Part shown: positions 43,853 through 53,001 of the stretch, piece by piece | How positions within the stretch are numbered: the first letter of the stretch is position 1 | Layout of the letters: each line of letters begins with the position of its first letter | Source of the DNA: Acidobacteriota bacterium | Lineage (GTDB): Bacteria; Acidobacteriota; UBA4820; DSQY01 | NCBI GenBank assembly: GCA_040752915.1 | Contig: JBFMHB010000009.1 | Coordinates: forward strand, 1-58,815 | Length of the DNA stretch: 58,815 bases | Direction: 5' to 3' | Translations under genes and position numbers: made by a program | The notes under the pieces: model-generated | The model's database searches: none | Told to the model about the DNA's origin: nothing | The model's input: only the letters and a program-made list of their open reading frames with translations

Positions 43853-44307
43853 TCGTCTGCCTCCTTGTCCTTTGCAGAATCGAGATCCACGGACATGCAG
43901 ATGCCGAAGCGGCCGTCCGCGGAACGTGCGAAATCGGCATGGTCTGTAAATTGTCGGATCAGGAAGATGCCGCGCCCATTGGGCTTGAACAGGTTTTCCG
44001 GACGGCGGGGGTCCGACAGGACGCCGGGGGAGAAGCCCGCCCCCTCATCCCACACCCGGATCGTGAAGACGGACCCGGAAACTTCCATTTCCACCTCGAC
44101 CCATTTGGTGAAGTCGTTCTTGTTCCCGTGCAGAACCGCGTTGTTCACGGCCTCCCTGAGGGAGAGGGCGATCCAGTCCAGCCTCTCCGGAGGGAGGGGG
44201 ACCAGCCGGGCGACCTGTCCGAGGACGGTGTGAAAAAGATCCGAGTAGCGAAGGTGGGAGCGGACGCGGATGCTGATCTTGAGGTCGTTCCGGGTTTCAG
44301 GCCCCAC
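43849..44307 (-). CDS. RsbW/SpoIIAB-like anti-sigma serine kinase
   Basis: A 152-residue GHKL ATPase/kinase. N-box REAVNNAVLHGNKND (N55/N56), D87 (WDEGAGF) and the GRGIFLIRQFTD lid (about 111-122) are present. It would bind a target sigma factor or phosphorylate the STAS protein. The GTG start 44307 has a weak GGGGGAC site. It heads a two-gene unit from its own near-consensus promoter. No sigma gene is adjacent, so the target is unknown. Confidence 0.92.
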   Translation of the reverse strand: MGPETRNDLKISIRVRSHLRYSDLFHTVLGQVARLVPLPPERLDWIALSLREAVNNAVLHGNKNDFTKWVEVEMEVSGSVFTIRVWDEGAGFSPGVLSDPRRPENLFKPNGRGIFLIRQFTDHADFARSADGRFGICMSVDLDSAKDKEADE

Positions 44308-44498
44308 GTCGTCCCCCGTCCCGATGGAAGGAGTCCCGGTCTCTCAACCTGGAGGCGCCGCGGATAATTCCTGAACGCGGGTCCGATCCGGCTCCGCAGC
44401 CGCAACGGATCGGGACGGCGCCTGGGTCCCGCCCGAGACGGAGGGGACGATGGGTCAGACCGAAGGGAACCCGCACTCCATTGGCCTCCAGGGTGTGG

Positions 44499-44527
44499 AT
44501 TATAGGGTAGGGAAGGAGAAGGGTCAA
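44499..44527 (-). promoter_or_regulatory. Promoter of the RsbW-STAS unit
   Basis: Minus strand TTGACC, 17-bp spacer, TATAAT, giving a leader of about 180 bases before GTG 44307. The leader (44308-44490) shows no gene. Confidence 0.75.
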
Positions 44528-44553
44528 ACCCGCGGCAACCCCGCTCCAGAACC

Positions 44554-46314
44554 TCAAGCGGACCACTCGATCCGGTTCTTGCCCGCCTGCTTGGCGCGGT
44601 ACAGGGCCTCGTCGAGCCGCCGGAGAAGGGTGGGAAGATCCTGCTCTCCTTTCAGGTCGTCCGAGTGGAGGATGCCCGTGGAGCAACCGATGCTGAGCCC
44701 CTGCGCCTCCTCCTTTGGAAGGGCTTTGGTTCCGATGAGGGATCGGAGTTTCTGGGCCTTCTCCAGAGCCGCATCCCGGCGGCAGCCGAGAAGGAGGAGG
44801 ATGAATTCGTCGCCGCCGTACCGGGCGGGCACGTCCTCGCGGCGGGTCTCCCTTCTGAGAAGGTCCCCGATCCGGCGCAGAACCAGGTCGCCGCTGGCGT
44901 GCCCCAGGTGATCGTTCACGGCCTTGAAATCGTCGAGGTCGACCATCATGAGGGCAAAGGGGGCCCTGTGGCGGGCCGAAAAAGAGAGTTCCTCCTGCAG
45001 CCGGTACAGGAAGTAGGATCGGTTGTACAAGCCCGTCAAGGGATCCTGGATGGCCTGAAGGTGGAGGAAGCAGTTCTCCAGCCCGACGACCAGGGACTGG
45101 GCGCAGAGTTCGAGTAGCTCGCGCTTGTCGGAAAGCGGAACGTCTGGCTGGTAAGAATACACCACGATTCCGCCGAACGGCTCTCCTCCGTGGAGGAGGG
45201 GAAGCCCGAACACCGACGGTGGAATGAGGAAGGGGGCCGTCTCGAGGGGCTGGAGGAACTCGAAAAGGCGCTCCCCCAGTTTCCTGCTCGGCTCCGAGAG
45301 GGGGAGCTGGTCGTACTGGAATCGGCGCTCCTCGGGGAGATAGGTCGAACGACTCTTCTCCCCCTCCACCTGGACGAGGTAGATGGTGGTCGCGTACCGC
45401 TGGTAAAAGATGACGCCGATCCCGTCGGCGGGAAGGTGGCGCGCGAGGGACCGCGTGAAGGACTCCACCATGGGCATTAGATCCAGGTCCGAGCTGGCGG
45501 CGGCGGAAACCTTGCTGAGGATGGTCAGGTCCTCCACCTTGCCGCGGAGGTCCTTCTGGGCCCGGGTGAGGGCCGACAGCCCCATGGTGGCGGCCACGAT
45601 GAAGGTGGCGGTCAGCAGGAAGGCCGACAGGCCCACCTGGAGGGCCACGAGGCTCATGATGAAGCCGAGGGCCAGGATGGCGAAGGAATAGGGGAGGTCG
45701 TCCCGGAGGGCCTCCCGCAGGTAGCCTCGAAGATCCGATCGCTCTTGCAGCTCAAGGGGCAGAAACGCCAAGTTGTTGACGAGATAGTAAACCCCGAAGG
45801 CCGCGAACCCCGCCACATAATCCCTCGCGGACCCCGTGAAGGGCCTGTCCCCGGTGATGGCGTAGAAGCAAGCGAAGGAAGCCCCCAGGCGCAGCAGGCG
45901 GTTTCCCGCCATGCTCGCGAACATGCGGTAAAGCTTTGGAGGTCTGAGGGCCCCGCTTCGGAACCGGCGGAGGTAATCGGCGAGCGTGGTCGCGAAGGCG
46001 AGGGCCATGCCCGAAAGCGGTGAAACGAGAAAGAAGGCCGCCATGGCGAAGGAGATGTCGAACGAGACGAAGAACTTCCCCGTGTTCATGGCGAACTTGT
46101 ACCGGTTGGCCACGAGGGAGCCCACGAGAAGGACGCCCAAGAGGATCAGTGGGCCCGCGGCGCCGAAGGGCTCCAGGGCGGGGATGGGAAGAGAGGTGGA
46201 CCCGAGCGTGACGTCCCGGGTGGCCGGCATGAAAAGCAGGGCCGCCCAGAGAAGAAGACCCGCCGGGAGTTGAAGGACGTCCAAGAGGGCGAGGATCTGG
46301 CTCCTGCGGGCCAT
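44554..46314 (-). CDS. Membrane diguanylate cyclase with GAF and GGDEF domains
   Basis: A 586-residue protein. Seven or so helices (about 18-250) form the input, then a GAF domain (about 280-420) and GGDEF (about 425-586). The active motif is intact at G500-GDEF-504, with the product-inhibition RxxD (RRED) five residues upstream, so it should make c-di-GMP with feedback. It begins 2 bp after the stop of the SpoIIE gene, so the two are co-transcribed and probably coupled. Confidence 0.93.
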   Translation of the reverse strand: MARRSQILALLDVLQLPAGLLLWAALLFMPATRDVTLGSTSLPIPALEPFGAAGPLILLGVLLVGSLVANRYKFAMNTGKFFVSFDISFAMAAFFLVSPLSGMALAFATTLADYLRRFRSGALRPPKLYRMFASMAGNRLLRLGASFACFYAITGDRPFTGSARDYVAGFAAFGVYYLVNNLAFLPLELQERSDLRGYLREALRDDLPYSFAILALGFIMSLVALQVGLSAFLLTATFIVAATMGLSALTRAQKDLRGKVEDLTILSKVSAAASSDLDLMPMVESFTRSLARHLPADGIGVIFYQRYATTIYLVQVEGEKSRSTYLPEERRFQYDQLPLSEPSRKLGERLFEFLQPLETAPFLIPPSVFGLPLLHGGEPFGGIVVYSYQPDVPLSDKRELLELCAQSLVVGLENCFLHLQAIQDPLTGLYNRSYFLYRLQEELSFSARHRAPFALMMVDLDDFKAVNDHLGHASGDLVLRRIGDLLRRETRREDVPARYGGDEFILLLLGCRRDAALEKAQKLRSLIGTKALPKEEAQGLSIGCSTGILHSDDLKGEQDLPTLLRRLDEALYRAKQAGKNRIEWSA

Positions 46315-46316
46315 GG

Positions 46317-47531
46317 TCAGTACTGCCGCTTCAGGAAGATCACGGTGCGGTCGTCCAGGTAGGCGCCCCCGGTGGAGAAGTCCGCCGCCGCCTCGAGAAT
46401 CCGGTCCACCATCTCCCGGGCGGAAAGGCGGGAAAGGTTCTCCCGGACGATGGCCTTCACGCGCTCCTCACCGAATTGCTCTCCGTCCGGGCGCATGGCC
46501 TCGGTGATGCCGTCGGTGTAGAAGAGGACGGCGTCTCCCGGGTCGATCTTGTAGAAGCCCCGTCGATAGCTCGCGTCGGACGTGGGCCCGAGCACGCGCC
46601 CCCCTTCTTCGAGAGGATAGAACCGATCTTTCTTCAGGCGGTAATAGAAGGGGGGATTGTGGCCCGCGTTCACGTAGATGAAGTGTCCCCCGGGCTCGAG
46701 CTCTCCGTAGAACAGGGACACGTACCGGGAGGTCAAGCGGGACGAGTGGATGACCCGGTTCAGCTTCTCGAAGACCTTGACCATCTTCTGGTCTTCGGAG
46801 ATCCCCATCCGGAGGCCCATGACCACGTCCCTCGCCTGAAGGGCGGCGGGCAGGCCGTGGCCAGTGGCGTCCCCGATGGCGATCCCGAGGATCTTGGGGG
46901 AGATGTGGAGGAAATCGTAGAGGTCCCCCCCTACGAGTTCCGCCGGCTGGGAACGGCCGGCGATGTCGAAGCCTTCGAACCGGACGTCTCCTTCGGGCAG
47001 AAGGGAGAGCTGGATTTCCCGGCTTTGGAGGATCACGCTCTCGAGCTTTTCCTGGGCCAGCTTGAAGTTGATCGCATGCCGGATGCTCGAGAGGGCGAAA
47101 AGAACGTCGTCCACTTCCTCCCGCCGATGGGCCTCCACGGTGAAGGCGATGAGGTGTTTCTTTTCGGGCCCCACGGTGATGGCCGCGAATCTCTCGACTC
47201 CCAGGTCACCCTCGATCTTGGGGTCCACCCCCTGGCTTCCGACCTCCATGTACGCGATGCCCTTGCGCAAGACCACCTGGATGGGGTTGTAGGCGACGGG
47301 TATGGCGTAGCCGATGGGCGCGGGGATGTCGGACCCGAACTTGGCGACCAGACGATAGGCCTGGCTCTCCTCGTCCAGGGCGTAGAGACGGGCGCCCGCC
47401 AGTCCAAGGTCCACGGAGAAGTCGGCGAGCAGGCTCTCTATGAGGCGACCGATGGTCCGGTTGAGGCTCGGCTGGCTCTCGATCCTCGAGAGCTGGAATT
47501 CGAGCTTCCGGAAGAGCTCGTGGTAGTTCAT
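46317..47531 (-). CDS. Soluble GAF-SpoIIE phosphatase
   Basis: A 404-residue protein. ATG 47531 (MNYHELFRKLEF) is chosen because the frame upstream runs through the tRNA gene and terminator. A GAF domain (about 15-170) precedes SpoIIE/PP2C (about 195-404) with metal aspartates in GGDLYDF, GDATGHG, YTDGITEA and DDRTVIF. It probably dephosphorylates the STAS protein encoded 3.6 kb downstream on the same strand. It lies just after the tRNA-Pro terminator and is followed by the diguanylate cyclase gene. Confidence 0.92.
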   Translation of the reverse strand: MNYHELFRKLEFQLSRIESQPSLNRTIGRLIESLLADFSVDLGLAGARLYALDEESQAYRLVAKFGSDIPAPIGYAIPVAYNPIQVVLRKGIAYMEVGSQGVDPKIEGDLGVERFAAITVGPEKKHLIAFTVEAHRREEVDDVLFALSSIRHAINFKLAQEKLESVILQSREIQLSLLPEGDVRFEGFDIAGRSQPAELVGGDLYDFLHISPKILGIAIGDATGHGLPAALQARDVVMGLRMGISEDQKMVKVFEKLNRVIHSSRLTSRYVSLFYGELEPGGHFIYVNAGHNPPFYYRLKKDRFYPLEEGGRVLGPTSDASYRRGFYKIDPGDAVLFYTDGITEAMRPDGEQFGEERVKAIVRENLSRLSAREMVDRILEAAADFSTGGAYLDDRTVIFLKRQY

Positions 47532-47557
47532 CGCCGAAGTCCCTTCCCGGGGGGGGC

Positions 47558-47592
47558 CAGAGAAAGAGACCCGGGCCGAGTCCCGGGTCTCA
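47558..47592 (-). terminator. Terminator of the tRNA-Pro unit
   Basis: Perfect 10-bp stem GAGACCCGGG/CCCGGGTCTC with a six-base loop, followed on the minus strand by TTTCTCTG, 18 bp after the tRNA 3' end. Confidence 0.85.
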
Positions 47593-47609
47593 TCGGATTC
47601 GGGGAAAGA

Positions 47610-47686
47610 TGGTCGGGACGACTGGATTTGAACCAGCGACCCCTTGCACCCCAAGCAAGTGCGCTACCAGGCTGCGCCACGTCCCG
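47610..47686 (-). tRNA. tRNA-Pro, anticodon GGG
   Basis: A 77-base cloverleaf. Acceptor CGGGACG pairs with CGTCCCG, the D-arm has GCGC, the anticodon stem CTTGC/GCAAG carries loop TTGGGGT (anticodon GGG), and the T-loop is TTCAAAT. Discriminator A is followed by an encoded CCA (47612-47610). It has its own promoter and terminator. Confidence 0.97.
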
Positions 47687-47721
47687 ACCTTGAGGGCACC
47701 GGAGTGCCCAGGGCAACGGGG

Positions 47722-47750
47722 AGTATGCCACAGCACGCCCTACCTGTCAA
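47722..47750 (-). promoter_or_regulatory. Promoter of tRNA-Pro
   Basis: Minus strand TTGACA, 17-bp spacer, CATACT, predicted start near 47715. The -35 overlaps the last codons of the merR-like gene. A GGGCAC/GTGCCC hairpin (47694-47709) lies in the leader. Confidence 0.75.
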
Positions 47751-48150
47751 AAGGAGCGGGCCGTTGAAGAAGTGAGGAGAGACGGAGCAGACCCTCCTTG
47801 AGCCGCCCCAAACGGGCTCCCGGCTCCTGGGGCGAGGGGGTCTGAGGAGTCAGCGGGGCGGAGGAGGCCAGGAACTCCCGCGCGCCCCGGATCGTGAACT
47901 TGCGGTCGTAGAGGAGGTTCTTGATCTGCAGAACGGTTTGAATATCGCGCTTCTTGTACAGCCTGTGCCCGGACTGGGTCTTGTTGGGCGCGAGTTGCGG
48001 AAACTGCTTTTCCCAGAAACGCAGGACGTGGGAGGGAACCTGGGTGATATCGCAGACCTCCCCGATCTTGTAATAGATTTTTTCGGGCATTCCCGCGGGA
48101 AGTGACGGAGAAGGTTCGGGGACGGATCCCTCGCTGACCGGGTTCTTCAT
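47740..48150 (-). CDS. MerR-family transcription regulator
   Basis: A 136-residue protein with a MerR winged-helix-turn-helix (about 25-95: YYKIGEVCDITQVPSHVLRF and SGHRLYKKRDIQTVLQIKNL). Start 48150 is chosen for its ATGA overlap with the IHF-like gene; a start at 48171 would overlap more. No cysteine or effector domain follows, so the signal is unknown. MerR-like genes next to ihf genes recur in several phyla; the pair probably acts together in nucleoid or condition-linked control. Confidence 0.88.
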   Translation of the reverse strand: MKNPVSEGSVPEPSPSLPAGMPEKIYYKIGEVCDITQVPSHVLRFWEKQFPQLAPNKTQSGHRLYKKRDIQTVLQIKNLLYDRKFTIRGAREFLASSAPLTPQTPSPQEPGARLGRLKEGLLRLSSLLQRPAPFDR

Positions 48151-48425
48151 GGCGCGATCTCGTTCAGCCACTGGCGGGAAGGCACGAAGACCACGGTCCG
48201 CCGGGTGGGGATCTGGACCGGATTCCCCTTGCCGAGGTCCCGGCCGGTCCGGGCCTTCCTTTCCACGACCTTGAAGGTGCCGAAGCCGGAGACGAGGAGC
48301 CGCCCCTCCCGGCAGAGGCCCTCGGACATGAGGGTCAAGACCGACTCCACCACCTCCCGGGCCTCCTGGTACGTGATGCCCCCGTGTGCCTCGTGTACTC
48401 GCTTGGCCAGTTCAGCGCGCGTCAT
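48147..48425 (-). CDS. IHF/HU-family DNA-bending protein
   Basis: A 92-residue protein with the family core SGFGTFKVVERKARTGRDLG and IPTRRTVVFVPS. ATG 48425 follows GAAGGTG; a TTG five codons earlier is less likely. It resembles the IHF-alpha branch by length and by linkage to a MerR-like gene. Its promoter is AT-rich. The second protein of an IHF heterodimer is not obvious, though the HU at 43138 is a candidate. Confidence 0.9.
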   Translation of the reverse strand: MTRAELAKRVHEAHGGITYQEAREVVESVLTLMSEGLCREGRLLVSGFGTFKVVERKARTGRDLGKGNPVQIPTRRTVVFVPSRQWLNEIAP

Positions 48426-48446
48426 GCAGTGCACCTTCAAGGATAG

Positions 48447-48475
48447 ATATTAAATCATAAAATGCTAGAAATCAA
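48447..48475 (-). promoter_or_regulatory. Promoter of the ihf-merR unit
   Basis: Minus strand TTGATT, 17-bp spacer, TAATAT, in an AT-rich pocket about 22 bp before ATG 48425. Confidence 0.65.
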
Positions 48476-48569
48476 GAACCTTTTATTTGGTGACGGAATT
48501 CCCGCCTTCCCGGGTCGGGTCTGGATCGGCCCTTGTGGCCGGAGCCGGCCAGGCGGGTGCGAGAGGTCC

Positions 48570-49358
48570 CTACATGGGGACCGTGTGATTGAGCGGTTGT
48601 CTGCCCTTGCCGAGCACGAAAGGATGCTGGGCGGCCTTGGCCACGTACTTCTTGGCCTTGTCCACCGCCTCGCCGACGACTGCTCCCCGCACCAGGAGGG
48701 CCGTGAGGGCGGCGGCGAAGGTCGTGCCGATTCCGAGCGTGTTCCGAGTCGCAAGGCGTGGGGCATCGAACAGGTGAAAGGATGTTCCATCGTACCAGAG
48801 ATCCATGGCGCGGCCGGAATCGGGGGCGAAGGAAGTGAGCACCACGTGCCTGGGGCCCATGGCCTGGATGGCGCGGGCGGCCTCCTTCGCGGAGTTCGCG
48901 TCGTGGATCCTCAAGCCGGTGAGCGCCTCGGCGTCCGCGGCGCTCGGGGTCACGGCGAAGGCGAGGGGCAGGAGCCTCTCCTTGAGGGCGGCGAGCCCCG
49001 CTTCGTCCAGGAGGGACTCCCCCGTGGAGGCCTTCAGGACGGGATCCACCACCAGCAGGGAGCGAAGGCCGAAGGCCTCGATGAGGCTGGCGAGGATCTG
49101 AACGATGGGGGCGTTGACCACCACGCCCACCTTGACGGCGTGGATGGCGAGATCCGAAGCCACCGCTTCGAGCTGCTGACCGACCATTTCCATGGAAACG
49201 GGGAAGAGGCCTTGAATCCCCGTCGTATTCTGGGCCGCGATGGCCGTGGCCACCCCCGCACCATACACCCGGAAGGTCTGGAAGCACTTCAGGTCGGCGC
49301 CGAGGCCCGTGGCCCCGGAGGCGTCGAAACAGGAAACGGCGAGAACGGTCTTGTTCAT
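48570..49358 (-). CDS. thiD: ThiD-like hydroxymethylpyrimidine (phosphate) kinase
   Basis: A 262-residue ribokinase-fold enzyme. The sugar/pyrimidine-binding start FDASGATGLGADLKCFQTF and the DPVLKASTGESLL loop match ThiD, which makes HMP-PP for thiamine synthesis. The nucleotide-site motif reads NTLGIGTTFAAAL where ThiD usually has a Cys (GTGC); Thr replaces it here. A pyridoxal kinase-type activity cannot be excluded. thiE is 5.6 kb away. ATG 49358 follows GGAGG. Confidence 0.82.
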   Translation of the reverse strand: MNKTVLAVSCFDASGATGLGADLKCFQTFRVYGAGVATAIAAQNTTGIQGLFPVSMEMVGQQLEAVASDLAIHAVKVGVVVNAPIVQILASLIEAFGLRSLLVVDPVLKASTGESLLDEAGLAALKERLLPLAFAVTPSAADAEALTGLRIHDANSAKEAARAIQAMGPRHVVLTSFAPDSGRAMDLWYDGTSFHLFDAPRLATRNTLGIGTTFAAALTALLVRGAVVGEAVDKAKKYVAKAAQHPFVLGKGRQPLNHTVPM

Positions 49359-49381
49359 GGGCCCCGGTCCTCCAACCTTTC

Positions 49382-49387
49382 ATTATA
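49382..49387 (-). promoter_or_regulatory. -10 element upstream of thiD
   Basis: Perfect TATAAT on the minus strand, 24 bp before ATG 49358. No -35 match at 16-18 bp, so activation by a factor or false match is possible. Confidence 0.35.
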
Positions 49388-49564
49388 GGCGAGAGAGATC
49401 GGCGCGCCGAGTCCCCGGAGCCCAAAAGGCGTAGTACACTGAACCAGAGGGCGGGGCGAGCCGGAGGCGGGGAGAGGCGCGGAGAGGGCCCGCCATGTTC
49501 GGGTCGGGCGGTGCGGAGCACGTCGCCCCGGCACCGGTCAGGCCCAGGGGCTCGGAGGATCTCG

Positions 49565-50911
49565 ATGGCCGGGTTTCCAGAGGAAAACCCCGTTGTGTCG
49601 AAGCAGTCGGCGCTCCGGAAGGAGGGCATCCTGGCGTCCGTGGTCTTTGCCGCCATTTTTCTCACGGTGGTCGGGTTCGGTGCCACGATCATCATTCGGG
49701 ACCTCGGAAAGCGCGAGACCGCCAAGGTCCTCCAGGGGTACTCCGAAGAGCTGAGGGCTCTCATGGCCCGCATCCCCACGACGGAGGTGCAGAAAGGGTT
49801 CAAGGAGCAGACCATCGTGACCACGCGGCTCAACGAGTTCGCGGCCGAAAAGAAGTTCTTCGAGTCGGTGGAGCTGTACGACGAGAAAGGAAACCTGGTC
49901 TTCCGCGACGACAGGCTGAAGGGCGGCCAGCTTCTGGGGGGGGATGTCGAGATCCTCGGCCTCAAGCCGGGGCAACAGCGGGTGGAGACGAAGAACCGGA
50001 TCCCCATCGAGGTCTCCGTCCCCATGGAGCCCGGCAAGATGGGCAGGGCCGTCCTGTCCGTCAGCGAGAGCGTCTTGATCCGGCAGGCTGACGAGTTCCG
50101 GCGGGAGCTGATCACCAAGTTCGTCCTGCTCGTGGCCGTCATCCTCGTCATGGTCGGGCTCGCCTACCTGTACGTCTTGAGGGTTCTCAAGCTCAGCCGG
50201 CGGATGGAGCAGGAGGTTCAGAGTCAGCAACGCCTCTCGTACCTGGGCCTCCTGAGCTCGGGCATCGCGCACGAGATCAAGAACCCCATCAACTCCATTC
50301 AGATGAACCTGCAGATGTTGGAGGAAGAAGTGACTTCCGGGGCCTCCCAGGAAGACATCCGGTCCTGGCTGGACCCCATCCGAAAGGAGATCCGCCGGTT
50401 GGAGCGCCTGGTCAACGACTTCCTCCTGTACGCCCGCCCGCTGTCTCCGACCATTCAGACCACGAGCCTCCAGCGCGTACTGGAGGAGTTGCGGCGGCTC
50501 GTGCACGAAGAGGCGAAGGCCTCGGGGGTCAGACTGAGGGTGGAAGTCCCCGAGGATCTCCCCTCCCTGGAGACCGATGAGGGACTGCTCCGAACCGCGC
50601 TGTTGAACCTCGTGCTCAACGCCATCCAAGCCTCCCCGGAAGGGGGCGAGGTAGTCGTCTCGGCGGTTCCCGAGGGCAATGGGGAGATGTCGGTGGAAGT
50701 GCAGGACGAAGGTCCGGGGGTTCCGGAGGACCAGCGCGAGAGGGTCTTCGATATCTTCTTCACGACCCGCCAGGGCGGGACGGGGCTGGGGCTTCCCATT
50801 GCGCGGCGGCTGGCGGAGACCCTGGGCGGACGCCTGTCCATCGTGGGCCCCTCCGCCGCGGGGGCGCGATTCAAGCTGGTGCTTCCCGCCGAGGTTCCAT
50901 CCCATGGATAG
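49565..50911 (+). CDS. Membrane histidine kinase with periplasmic sensor
   Basis: A 448-residue kinase. ATG 49565 follows GGAGG at 6 bp; earlier in-frame starts lack a site. TM1 (about 24-46), a periplasmic single-Cache-like segment (about 50-178), TM2 (about 183-205), HisKA with H236 (SGIAHEIKNPINSIQMNLQ) and HATPase (about 330-446: NLVLNAIQASPEGG, DEGPGVPEDQ, GTGLGLPIARR). No response regulator is adjacent. It overlaps ligA by 8 bp. Confidence 0.9.
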   Translation: MAGFPEENPVVSKQSALRKEGILASVVFAAIFLTVVGFGATIIIRDLGKRETAKVLQGYSEELRALMARIPTTEVQKGFKEQTIVTTRLNEFAAEKKFFESVELYDEKGNLVFRDDRLKGGQLLGGDVEILGLKPGQQRVETKNRIPIEVSVPMEPGKMGRAVLSVSESVLIRQADEFRRELITKFVLLVAVILVMVGLAYLYVLRVLKLSRRMEQEVQSQQRLSYLGLLSSGIAHEIKNPINSIQMNLQMLEEEVTSGASQEDIRSWLDPIRKEIRRLERLVNDFLLYARPLSPTIQTTSLQRVLEELRRLVHEEAKASGVRLRVEVPEDLPSLETDEGLLRTALLNLVLNAIQASPEGGEVVVSAVPEGNGEMSVEVQDEGPGVPEDQRERVFDIFFTTRQGGTGLGLPIARRLAETLGGRLSIVGPSAAGARFKLVLPAEVPSHG

Positions 50912-52937
50912 GGCAGGGGCTGAAGCGAGGGCGAAGGCGCTGCGGGCGGAGATAGAGCGCCACCGCCGGCTCTACTATGAACTCGACGCTCCCGAAATCA
51001 GCGACGAGGCTTACGACCGGCTGGAGGAGGAACTGCGCCTCCTGGAGGCCTCCCATCCCGAAATCCGCCTTCCGGACAGCCCCACCCAGACCGTGGGAGG
51101 AAGGGTGGGCCGGGCCTTCTCGCCCGTCCGCCATCCCTCGGCCATGCTCAGCCTGGACAACACCTACGGGCGCGAAGACCTCCTGGAGTGGAACGAGAGG
51201 TTGGAGAGGATTCTGGGGCGGGGTGACCTGGATTTCGTCTGCGAGATCAAACTCGACGGGCTCTCAGTGGCCCTTCAGTACGAATCGGGGGAATTTCTCC
51301 GGGGCGCCACGCGCGGAGACGGACTCGTGGGGGAGGACGTGACCGAGAACTTGAGGACGATCCGGACCCTTCCCGTTTCCCTGCGCGGCGCTCCCGAACG
51401 GCTCGTGGTCCGGGGGGAGGTGTACATTCCGGTCCGGGCTTTCGCGGAGATGAACCTCCGGCGAGAAGAGGACGGAGAATCGCCCTTCGCCAACCCTCGC
51501 AACGCCGCGGCGGGGAGCCTGAGGCAGATCGATCCCCGGGTCACCGCGGGTAGGCCTCTTTCCCTCTTTTGCTACGAGATTCTGAGTTCCGAAGGCCCCG
51601 TCCCCGAGTCCCAATGGGAAGTGCTGGAGGCGCTGCGGGGCTGGGGCTTCCCTGTGGAGGAAAACGGGAGGCTGTGCCGGGGCATCGGGGAAGCTCTGGA
51701 CTACTGCGAGGCCTGGACGCGGGAACGCCGCCGGCTGGATTACGACGCCGACGGCGTGGTCATCAAGCTCAACGATGGAGACCTCCGCAGGCGCGCGGGC
51801 GCCACCGCCAAGTCGCCCCGATGGGCCGTAGCCTTCAAGTTCCCTCCCGAACAGGCGGAGACGCGGGTGGAGGACATCGCGGTCCAGGTGGGGCGGACCG
51901 GGGCCCTGACTCCGGTGGCCAGGCTCCAGCCCGTGCGGATCGGCGGGGTCACCGTGACGAGCGCCTCCCTCCACAACGAAGAGGACCTCAGAAAAAAGGA
52001 CGTGCGCGTGGGAGACACGGTCCTCGTGGAGCGCGCCGGCGGGGTCATCCCTTACATCACGGGCGTGCGGTTCGAGAAGCGTCCCGCCGGGGCCGTGCCC
52101 TTCCAGTTCCCTTCGGCTTGCCCCGTGTGCGGAGGGCCTGTCCACAAGTCCGAGGGTGAGGCGATCCTCCGCTGCGCGAACCGGTCCTGCAAGGCCCAGC
52201 TCAAGGAGGGATTGCGACACTTCGCCTCGCGGGACGCGATGGACGTGGCGGGGCTCGGCAAGGCCCTCGTGGACCAACTCGTGGAAAGGACCATCGTGAA
52301 ATCGCTTCCCGACCTCTACGGTCTCGACCTCGGGACCCTGGCCTCCCTTCCGAGAATGGCGGAGAAGTCCGCCTCCAATCTGTTGCGCCAGCTCGAAGCC
52401 AGCCGGGAGCGTCCCTACAGGAACGTTCTCTACGCCCTGGGGATCCGACAGGTGGGATTGGAAACGGCCAGGGCCCTGGCCGGCGCCTTCCCGGACGTGG
52501 ACGCCCTGGTCGAGGCTTCGGAGGAGGATCTCCAGAAGGTCGAGGGCGTGGGGCCGAAGGTGGCCGGAGAAATCAGGGCCTTCTTCCAGGTTCCCGGAAA
52601 CCGGGAGATGGTGAACCGCCTTCGGGCGGCGGGCCTGAGGATGTCCGGCGGGGGGCCTCCCCTGGAGGAGGGTCCCCTGAAAGGCCTGACCTTCGTTCTG
52701 ACCGGCGCCCTCGAGTCCATGACGCGCTCTCAGGCCAAGGAGGCGCTCGAGGCCCTGGGGGCTTCCGTTTCGGGGTCGGTCAGCGCTCGGACCTCGGCCG
52801 TGGTGGCGGGGCCGGGCGCCGGATCGAAGCTGGAGGAGGCCCGCAGGCTGGGGGTCCGGATCCTGGACGAGGAGGGCTTGAAGGCCCTGATTTCGGGCCG
52901 CGGGCGACCTTTCGGACCGGAGCCCCCCCCGTCGTGA
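50904..52937 (+). CDS. ligA: NAD-dependent DNA ligase
   Basis: A 677-residue ligase that seals nicks in replication and repair. ATG 50904 ([11 protein letters not shown]) gives the normal N-terminus; the frame upstream lies inside the histidine kinase. Order: adenylation domain with K116 (EIKLDGLSV), OB fold, four-Cys zinc finger (CPVCGGPV and CANRSCKAQ, about 405-430), HhH repeats and a C-terminal BRCT (about 595-665). All catalytic features are intact. Confidence 0.97.
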   Translation: MDRAGAEARAKALRAEIERHRRLYYELDAPEISDEAYDRLEEELRLLEASHPEIRLPDSPTQTVGGRVGRAFSPVRHPSAMLSLDNTYGREDLLEWNERLERILGRGDLDFVCEIKLDGLSVALQYESGEFLRGATRGDGLVGEDVTENLRTIRTLPVSLRGAPERLVVRGEVYIPVRAFAEMNLRREEDGESPFANPRNAAAGSLRQIDPRVTAGRPLSLFCYEILSSEGPVPESQWEVLEALRGWGFPVEENGRLCRGIGEALDYCEAWTRERRRLDYDADGVVIKLNDGDLRRRAGATAKSPRWAVAFKFPPEQAETRVEDIAVQVGRTGALTPVARLQPVRIGGVTVTSASLHNEEDLRKKDVRVGDTVLVERAGGVIPYITGVRFEKRPAGAVPFQFPSACPVCGGPVHKSEGEAILRCANRSCKAQLKEGLRHFASRDAMDVAGLGKALVDQLVERTIVKSLPDLYGLDLGTLASLPRMAEKSASNLLRQLEASRERPYRNVLYALGIRQVGLETARALAGAFPDVDALVEASEEDLQKVEGVGPKVAGEIRAFFQVPGNREMVNRLRAAGLRMSGGGPPLEEGPLKGLTFVLTGALESMTRSQAKEALEALGASVSGSVSARTSAVVAGPGAGSKLEEARRLGVRILDEEGLKALISGRGRPFGPEPPPS

Positions 52938-52947
52938 AGGCGTGTGC

Positions 52948-52978
52948 TTGACGCGGGTCCGGGGGGACGTGGTACTAA
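52948..52978 (+). promoter_or_regulatory. Candidate promoter of accB-accC
   Basis: TTGACG, then TACTAA at 19 bp (or GTACTA at 18 bp), about 25 bp before ATG 53002. The -35 is good, but the spacing is long. Confidence 0.45.
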
Positions 52979-53001
52979 TGAGGGCGCCGGAAGGGGTGGA
53001 C

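Noticed and set aside
44308-44553. Small gene in the RsbW leader
   Set aside because: The open frame here lacks a ribosome-binding site and protein-like composition; the promoter at 44499 explains the region better.
47532-47654. N-terminal extension of the SpoIIE phosphatase
   Set aside because: The extension reads through the terminator and tRNA-Pro gene, so ATG 47531 is used.
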